A stretch of 64,000 nt of DNA from Monodelphis domestica (taxonomy: Eukaryota; Chordata; Mammalia; Didelphimorphia; Didelphidae), in contig NC_077232.1 of NCBI RefSeq assembly GCF_027887165.1, forward strand, positions 380,074 through 444,073, read 5' to 3'. The translations under genes and the position numbers were made by a program. Shown piece after piece: positions 57,201 to 64,000 of the stretch. Numbering within the stretch: the stretch's first letter is position 1; every line of letters begins with the position of its first letter. The notes beneath the pieces are model-generated. The model did not search any database. It saw only the letters and a program-made list of their open reading frames with translations, and was not told the DNA's origin.

Positions 57201-60200
57201 TGTACTTGACCCTGAGGGTGTAGGGATCCGCTGGAGGGTTATCAAGTAGGGGTCCACCAGCTAGATGAAAACCACTGGGGGGGGGGGGGGGGGCTCCGTG
57301 CAGGACGCCTGGAGGCAGGCAGACTCCCCTCCGCAGCCAGAGGCCCGGCTTGAGGGCGATGAGGGCCTGGTGGGGAGATGCCCAGAGGTGGGATTGGCAG
57401 GCCTTGGCACCATCTTGGGTATTCGATGAACCCGAGGGTGTGGATGTGCTGGGCAGAAAGGCTAGTGGTGCTCTCCCCCCGTTACAGGGAAGAAGGGAGT
57501 GTCCACGGCTGGTTCCGAACTCTGGCCTTCCTGACTAGGCCCGACACTCTCCCGCCCCCTCGAGCTCCCCAAGTTCCAGATAACCAGGAGTTGGGTGGGG
57601 GCTGGAGCGCGAGCTCAGGAAGCTTCAGGGTGCGTTGCAGGGCTGCCTCCCTCCCCTTGGGACCCAGGAGCGAGCAGAAAGGAGGAAAGGGCGAGGAGGG
57701 CCTCCCTCCTCCTGCTTAGTCGTCTCCCGTTTCTTTGACCGCTGTCGTTCGGGCTTGCCGGCCGGGGAGATCCGAGCCTCCCGGCTTGTTGCTGGCCCTC
57801 GGGCAGCTCCTTGGCCGACTCCTGCTTGTCCTGAGCCCCAGCGGGCGCCATGGCCAGGGCTCCGTGACACAAAGCTTTTCCCTGCCTGTGGACACACAAG
57901 AAGACCCGCTTCCTACTTGGGTGGCCCCCGGGGGTCGTCTAGATGAGATCTGCTCAGGTTTAGAGTCTTCCCTGAGGTCTTAGGAATGCAGCCATCTCCG
58001 TCCACGGTGGGACGAGTAGTTGGGCTGGCCCAGGCAGGTCTGGTGAGCTTAGGGGACCACCGGTGCCCAGAGAGCGCAGCCATAGGAAGGCCCACTGTCC
58101 ACTGCCCTGGGCACAGACCGCGGTCAGCTTCGGGAAGAACGTTGAGCTAGACGTAGCTGGGAAGCCTGGATGAAGCGCCTACTGTGTGCCCGACCCCAGG
58201 CTAAGCCCAGGAACTACCAAGAGACGGCATGGGAACCACTGCAGACAGACGGGCCATCGAGGCCGACTGGAAGTCGGCCCGTTGAGAAGGCTTCCCCCAG
58301 GAGGCAGGAAAGCAGCGTTAGATGAAGGCCTGCGGCCGGCCCCAGAAATACGCCAGCTTGGGGGCTAGAGGGAGTGGAGGGCCTGGGATTCTGGTGGGGA
58401 GACGGTCCAGCTTTAGCTCTCCAGCCCCTGGGGAGAAGGTGGGGTCTGGCCCGGGCCCATGCCCTCCTCGCCCTTTGGGCAGCGGAAAGGAGGATTGCTC
58501 CTTGAGGGCAGGGCTTGTGGCCCGTAGTACTGAAGGCTGTTGGGTGGACTCTGTCCCGGACACCGAGTGTCTGCTGGCAGTGATGATGCCTTCTTGGCTT
58601 TCTTGGTGGCTTCAGGAGGAGCGTCCCCGCCGCCTCGGGCCCCGAACAAGACCTCGAGGTGGCTCCTGTCCCAGACCTCTTGGGGAGCATCCTCTCTGGG
58701 CAGAATCTCCTGATGATGAGTGGCTCTGACGTGGTCATCAACCGCGACGGGTCCCTCACGGCCCGGAAGGCAGGTAAGGCCCCGTGCTGCCCGGCTGGTC
58801 CTCCCAGGGTGGCCCAGGACCCCTGGACGTCGGGGCTCAGGGAGCCCCAGCCAAGGCCATCCATGGCAGTACTGCGAGTTCACCATGAACGTGGGAGGCG
58901 AATGGAGTTGGGGTCGTGGGGAGGGGGGGCGACGATGGACCCTGCAACCTCCCGTCCAGCGGGGGCTACAAAAAGAAACGAGGAGCAGCCTGAGGCTCTG
59001 GGTGCAGAATGAGAGACGCGGAGAGTCAGGTAGGAAAATGTGAGGAGGAAGTAAGAAGGCAGGAAGCCTGTGGCCCAGAGAGAGGCCTCAGATAAGGGAG
59101 GAGGACAGTGCTGAAGGCTTCCAGAAGAGAAGGTCACGGGCGTGGCTTGGGAGGCACTCGGTGACCTCGAACACAGCACAGATCATGAGCCTTCTGGGCG
59201 GGATGACCTCAACCCGCGCTTTCACCAAGGAATTTGACCCCCACCAACCCTTAATGAGTCTGCCTTGAGCAAAGGCCGCCCACAGATAGCGCAGCATAAC
59301 CTTGTGCAATGGATCATTTCTATTTCTTTGGTGCCACAGACCCCTTTGCATCTTCTCTTTCAGCCCCAATTTCCCTGCAGAGAAGTTCGACTGCTAAGGC
59401 CAGGGAAGATGGAGAAGGCAGAACTAGGGCCAGCGTCCAGCCCAGGACCCTGCAGTCGGGGCCCTCGGCCACCCGCCTCGGTGCAGACGTCTCTGAGCAT
59501 TTGGGCTTGAACTCGCATGGGGGGCCAACCACCGGCACGTTTGCCGCTTCCTCCTCCTCCTGCCTCGGGGGCCCAGAGAAGTCTGGGAGCCCTTCCCCGA
59601 GTGCACCCAGAAGGGCGGCTGTGAAATTAGAATATTCAATGACCCCTCGCTCCGTCCAGACCCAGAACTTGGCAAATAGGAGCAGACTCGGGTTAAAGCC
59701 CAACGAAATGCCCCAGTTTAATGGAGACAAGCGTCCTGTGTCAGTGACGTCTGCGTCCCCTAAGGTTTTGAATGGCCACTCGAGTTCCCCACCACAGAGA
59801 CCAGCTATAGGGCAGCCCCTCCAGCCAGCTCCCAGGCGCCGGGACATCTCGGAGCTGCCCAGGATACCAAAGATGAAGAGAGAAGGCAGCAGCGATGGGC
59901 GCGTGAACCCCGAACCCACTGGCAGCAGAGGCGCGGACATCCCCAACTCCTGCATCAACCGTCTGACAGGCCGGGAAGGCAGCAGCCAGCCTGCCCGAGG
60001 GGGCCGGGTCGAGAGCAAGCCCAGCGGCCGGGACTCCCAGGAACCCAAGACACACTCGGGCAGCAGCTCCTGCACCGGCGCCAGCACCAGCGGCCCCGGC
60101 TCCCACAGCAGCCTGGCTCCCTTCGGGCCATCTCGGGGCAAGGGCCTGGGCTCCTCCTTTGAAAGCTTCAGAATTAACATCCCCGGGAACACGGCACACG

Positions 60201-63200
60201 CCAGCAGGCTCCCCAACCCCGGCTTCTGCAACACCTTCAGGCCGGTGGACAACAAGGTCCAGCGGAAGGAGAACCCTTCACCCCTCTTCTCGATCAAGAA
60301 AACCAAGCAGATTAAAAGCGAAATCTATGACCCCTTTGATCCCACGGGGTCAGACTCGAGCTCCCCCGGCAGCAGCCCCGAGCGCCTGGGCGCGGGGCTG
60401 CTGCCCTCGGAGATCACCCGCACCATCTCTGTGGACAGCCCAAAGGTCTCGACCTTCCAGACCGTGCGCTGTGTGACCTCGTACACCGTAGAGAACGTCT
60501 TTGGGTCCGGCTCTGACCCGTCCGATGGGCCATCCTCCAGCCACCTCGAGCAGGTGGACAAGCTGGAGGAGGAGGAGGAGGAGGAGGAGGAGGAGGATCA
60601 GGCCGGGAGCAGTCCCTGTGCATCCAGCACTGTGCGGCGGCAGCTTTCCGAGAGGGAGCCAGGGGAGGCCGATGGGCGCGAGCGGCGAAGCACCTTCTTT
60701 GACATGGAGGAGCGGACCGTGACCTGCGTCACCATCGAGCCGGCCTCACCCTCTGAGGAAGAGGAAGAGGAGGAAGAGGAAAGCCGGCCACCAGCCACCA
60801 CCCACAGAATCGTGGAGATCCGCTCCCCGTCTCGCTCACGCTCCAACTCAAGCTCGCGCAGCCACAAGAAAGCCAAGCGGAAAAAGGCTGCTGCTACCAA
60901 AGAGCGCCGGAAGACCCGGTCCCGCTCGCACTCTCTGTCCCGTGAAAGAAGCTCACGGTCTACCTCGTGGTCAGTGGAAGGAGACTGTGCCAAGAAGCAC
61001 CGCTTCCAGGCCAAGCCGCGGAGGTCATCCAGTGACCGCTCCAGTAGCCGCGACCGTGGCCGGAAGAAGAGGGATAAGGGCAGGGGCAAGGAGAAGAGGA
61101 GGGGCCCGTGGTCCCGGGACCGCCGTAAGTCCCGCTCACACTCTGGGAGCCCCGGTGGCGGCAGCTCCTCCTATGAGGTTGGCGAGGGCCGCAAGAGGAG
61201 GCGGCGGCGGTCGAGCTCCCGGGGCCGTGGCCGAGAGGGCTCCCGCTCCAGCAGCCCAGAGAGAGCCCGCAGGCACAAGCGGCGCCGGCAGAAGGGCCTC
61301 GAGCGCTATGAGAAGAAGGACAGGAGCTCACGGCCCCGTGACAGAAGGGGCTCCCGCTCCCGCTCCCGTGAGAGGAGAGGGTGGAGGTCCCGCTCTCCGT
61401 CCGCTTCCAGGTCTAGGGAGCACAAGAGGGCCAGGTCCAGGGAGAAGAGGCCCCGCTCACGGTCCAGGTCTCGGGACAGGAAGCAGCCCGGCAAAGGCAC
61501 ATCTCCACCACCTCTGCCCCCTCCCCTGCCAGAAGAGCCCAAGGCCCCCGAGGAGAGTGTGGCCCCTGGGCAGCCAGCCCCAGACCAGGCCGGCCCTAGC
61601 CACGTGGATGGACCGCAGGCCGTCCCGGGCACCGAGGAGACGCTGCCGGAAGCCCCGGCCCCAGCCCAGGGCCCTGAAGAGATCGCAGCGGATGACCTCG
61701 ACTACGGCGACATGGTGGAGGCAGAGCACATCTTTGACGACTTCTCCAGCGATGCCGTCTTCATCCAGCTGGACGACATGAGCTCCCCGCCTTCCCCAGA
61801 GAGCACAGACTCCTCCCCAGAGAGGGGTCTCCTGCTCCCCCTGCCTGTGCCCACAGGCAGCAGCCAGGGTAATCTGAGCCTCCGGGCAGCCCCCGCTCCC
61901 CAGCAGGAGGCCATTCCGGAGCCCCCCGCTCCCTCCGAGGGCCCCCCGCCGGAGGCCGCTCCCTCGCAGGGCGCCGTGGACAACCAGGCCGAGGAGGTTG
62001 CCGGCGAGGAGGTCGGCGAGGCTGCCGAGTCGGAAGCAGAAGTCATTTCCCAGATCCCCTCGCTAAAATCGAAAGCCTTGGTGAAGAGGGTGACGTGGAA
62101 TCTACAGGAGGGGGAGGACAGCCTGGCAGGCCCAGAGCCCGGCCCAAGTAAGAACGGGGTGGGGCCTCCCCTGCCCCTTGGGGCCCGCCCTCTGGAGACC
62201 CGGGTGGCGGCCCGGCTCCTCCGGTGAGCTCCCTCCCTGCCTGCTCTCCCTGCAGGGCCGCCATTGTACAAGCTGCCGAGATCGCTGGAAGGGGCCTGGA
62301 AAGCCGAGGACCTGAACCCCAGCCTAAATCAGGTGCAGTCCCGTGAGCCTCCGCCCACCAATTACATGGTGGCTGAGCCCATGTTTCCTGACCTAGATTG
62401 CTCTCAGGTGGGTGTCCAGCCGGGAAGGGGCGGGCCGGGCCTGGCCCAGCATCCCCCTCCATCCTGCCGCACATCGCGCCCATCCCACGCACCCCCGGGT
62501 GGCTCATCTCATTGTCCGCGTCCCGGCCTGCGGGGGGGGGGGGGGGGGGGCGGCGGGCCCCAGCTGACTGTCGGGGATCTCTGCAGGTTTACAGCCCCAA
62601 CATGCCTCTGACCCCGACTCTGCCCCCGAGCGTGCCTCCCTACGCCCCGGTCAGCCAGCCCACGGTCCAGTTCATCATGCAGGGCAGCCTGCCCCTCATG
62701 GGCTGCGGGCCGGGCCAGAGCCTGACCGCGGAGCCGGCCATGCTGGCGGCAGCCTCGGAGCCCGGCGGCCAGGCCCTGGCGGCGGGAGACTCGGATGAGA
62801 AGGCGGCCGTGGCCAAGCCCGTGGGGGGCGGCGTGGCCTCGGCCTCCGCGGCTGCCACCACCTCCACAGGGGAGAAGCCCACGAAGAATGAAGAGGTGGG
62901 TGTGGGGAAGGGACGGGGGCGGGGTGGGGGGTGGGCCGGCCCCTGCCGTGCCCACAGTCTGTGCCCTCCCCCAGTACATGAAGAAGCTCCACGTGCAAGA
63001 GCGGGCAGTGGAGGAGGTGAAGCTGGCCATCAAGCCCTTCTACCAGAAGCGCGAGATCACCAAGGAGGAGTACAAGGACATCCTGCGCAAGGCCGTGCAG
63101 AAGGTGGGGGGCGGGGAGGAGGGGCGGGCCGGGGGTGGGGCCGGCCCCCCCTGCCTGCCGCGCTGACCCTGCCCTGCCGGGCGCCTCCCCCCCCCCCCAG

Positions 63201-63405
63201 ATCTGTCACAGCAAGAGCGGAGAGATCAACCCCATGAAGGTGGCCAACCTGGTGAAGGCCTACGTGGAGAAATACAAGCACATGAGACGGCACCGCAAGG
63301 CCCTGGAGCCCGAGGAGGAGCCCCACGACGCGGAGAACTGAGGAGGAGCCGCCGCCGCCGCCGCCGGCAGGCGGGAAGCACCATTAAACTGGGCTCTGAA
63401 AGCTC
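51100..63405 (+). CDS. PHRF1: PHRF1, PHD and RING finger domain protein 1 (complete)
   Basis: PHRF1 is a nuclear RING-type E3 ligase linked to TGF-beta signalling (TGIF1 turnover) and DNA repair, and it binds the RNA polymerase II tail. Coding exons are 51740-51839, 51969-52061, 52284-52525, 52694-52777, 52972-53096, 54372-54484, 54601-54776, 54923-55052, 55274-55401, 55722-55909, 56888-57007, 58616-58773, 59364-62147, 62256-62407, 62587-62895, 62975-63103 and 63201-63341. Phases agree throughout: 1,723 residues (human about 1,650). RING ligands are C113, C116, C131, H133, C136, C139 and C150, with CPVD in place of the last CxxC. The PHD finger is C4HC3: C194, C197, C209, C212, H217, C220, C235 and C238. 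A 2.8-kb exon encodes acidic runs and a long Arg-Ser-rich region. The C-terminal SRI-type helices (residues about 1635-1710) include [20 protein letters not shown]. The introns after 54776 and 55052 start with GC. The start is MDEDSQDEL. Confidence 0.97.
51730..51747 (+). promoter_or_regulatory. PHRF1: Five-codon upstream ORF overlapping the PHRF1 start
   Basis: In exon 2 an ATG at 51730 opens a frame of five codons (MYSHG) and stops at 51745-51747, just past the main ATG at 51740. The main ATG has the better context (GCCATGG). The upstream ATG context (CCAATGT) is weak, so leaky scanning is expected. Confidence 0.7.
53100..54370. other. PHRF1 intron within the PHD finger
   Basis: A 1,275-bp GC-rich intron that splits the PHD finger between residues G215 and Y216. 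It contains MIR-like traces near 53905-54000. No RNA gene or nested exon was recognised. Confidence 0.6.
55910..56887. other. PHRF1 intron
   Basis: A 978-bp intron with donor GTGCGC and acceptor TTTTCAG, preceded by a poly-C run at about 56863-56875. No other feature was recognised. Confidence 0.6.
57008..58615. other. PHRF1 intron with MIR remnants and a poly-G run
   Basis: A 1.6-kb intron. MIR-type antisense remnants lie at about 57035-57125 (CCTACTGTGTGCCAGGCTCA) and 58165-58240 (GCGCCTACTGTGTGCCCGAC). A poly-G run of about 17 bases lies at about 57277-57293. Confidence 0.55.
58774..59363. other. PHRF1 intron before the large exon
   Basis: A 590-bp intron. Its 3' end is open in frame with the large exon for 18 codons (from a chance ATG at 59309), but the acceptor CTTTCAG at 59363 with phase 1 gives the conserved APISLQR start. 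Confidence 0.7.
63383..63388 (+). terminator. PHRF1: PHRF1 polyadenylation signal (ATTAAA)
   Basis: The ATTAAA variant lies 42 bases after the stop codon (63339-63341), followed by a TG/T-rich CCTTGTGTCCTT about 25 bases on. It predicts an unusually short 3' UTR. Confidence 0.7.
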
Positions 63406-63409
63406 GACT

Positions 63410-64000
63410 CCGGCCTTGTGTCCTTCGCCTGGGCCGCCGCGGCCGCCCCTCCCCCTCCCGCTCCCGCTCCCCCTCCCCCTCCTCGTGTACCGCGCACACA
63501 TGTATACATACGTACAGGACCCACCTCTCCCATAGACGCTCTTCTCATTGTGTTCTAATTTATCAAACATGGATTGTCTCTAGAAACCTCGCAAGCGATT
63601 GAATACTTGAACGGGCGGCCGGCGGCCGGGGCCACGTCCACGCCGGCCGGGGCCACGGCCGGCCGCCCGCTTTAGGAAGTGTCTTCTTGTTCCAATTATG
63701 TTTCCTGTCACGCAGTGCCCAGGGGGGGGGGGGGGGGGCGGGAGCGGCCCGCTCCTCCTGGGGCACCGCCCACCCCCACCCCCGGGCGGCTGGTCACGTG
63801 GCTTCTGGCTGTTGAGAACATTTTGTATTTTTTGAGTAGAGTTTGGTGGCTTTAAAGTGTTTGCTTCGGTGTCGTCCTTCTTGGTGGGGGGAGGGGGCCC
63901 TCTGGGACCGGGGCCCACGCCCCCACCCCCGCGCCCTCTAGCCACAGATGGGCAGGGAGGGCGCAGCTCCTTCCCAAGGCACCCGCTTCATCCCTGGGAG
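63410..64000. other. DNA downstream of PHRF1
   Basis: GC-rich DNA with (CGGC)-type and poly-G (about 17 bases at 63722-63738) runs. A more AT-rich strip at 63800-63875 (TTTTGTATTTTTTGAGTAGA) could be 3' UTR of a longer PHRF1 form or of the next gene. Human has IRF7 on the minus strand here, but I see no IRF7 coding sequence. Confidence 0.4.

Noticed and set aside
63410-64000. IRF7 3' end on the minus strand
   Set aside because: Expected from human gene order, but no IRF-associated-domain coding sequence or clear minus-strand poly-A signal was seen.
1-64000. CRISPR arrays, operons, riboswitches, rRNA or prokaryotic elements
   Set aside because: The window is mammalian nuclear DNA with spliced genes. 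The regular repeats seen are microsatellites, SINEs and promoter duplications.

Overview
This window is vertebrate nuclear DNA, almost certainly from a marsupial and plausibly a didelphid such as the short-tailed opossum. I infer this from many copies of a marsupial tRNA-derived CORE-SINE (the box reading GCAGCTGGGTGGCTCAGTGG), from marsupial-type L1 3' ends, and from exons that read as mammalian proteins. It carries the block that in human lies at 11p15.5, in the same order and orientations: LRRC56 (+), LMNTD2 (-), RASSF7 (+), MIR210/MIR210HG (-), PHRF1 (+). HRAS and IRF7, which flank this block in human, were not seen.

Region by region: 1-8.7 kb is almost all retroposons (an antisense L1 of about 5.5 kb, other L1 ends, SINEs, an LTR-like segment and an RTE-tailed retroposon). 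11.1-16.2 kb holds the last exons of LRRC56; its leucine-rich-repeat exons are not in the window. 16.3-34.5 kb is LMNTD2 on the minus strand. I could join 14 coding exons with consistent splice phase into a 671-codon frame. A 14.1-kb intron, full of L1, SINE, a GGAA microsatellite and an LTR, splits the lamin-tail domain. 34.5-40.2 kb is another L1 block containing a 977-bp solo LTR with an intact 6-bp target duplication.

41.3-42.1 kb is a GC-rich promoter with regularly spaced CCAAT boxes, followed by RASSF7 (42.5-44.1 kb). The miR-210 hairpin lies at 45.47-45.54 kb on the minus strand. A CpG-rich promoter with CCAAT boxes and hypoxia-type ACGTG motifs sits 0.8-1.1 kb upstream of it. A hAT MITE and SINEs follow, then the CpG-island promoter and 18 exons of PHRF1 (51.1-63.4 kb; 1,723-codon frame), carrying RING, PHD, SR-rich and SRI-type segments.

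These genes are neighbours, not a pathway: LRRC56 is linked to cilia, LMNTD2 is a lamin-tail protein, RASSF7 is an N-terminal RASSF scaffold, miR-210 is the hypoxia microRNA, and PHRF1 is a nuclear RING/PHD protein that binds RNA polymerase II. I found no new multi-gene system. The most notable observations are two consecutive GC-AG introns in PHRF1, the marsupial miR-210 locus, the phased CCAAT array, and the very large intron within the LMNTD2 lamin-tail domain. Gene names and comparisons with human rest on remembered protein sequence, not on a search.
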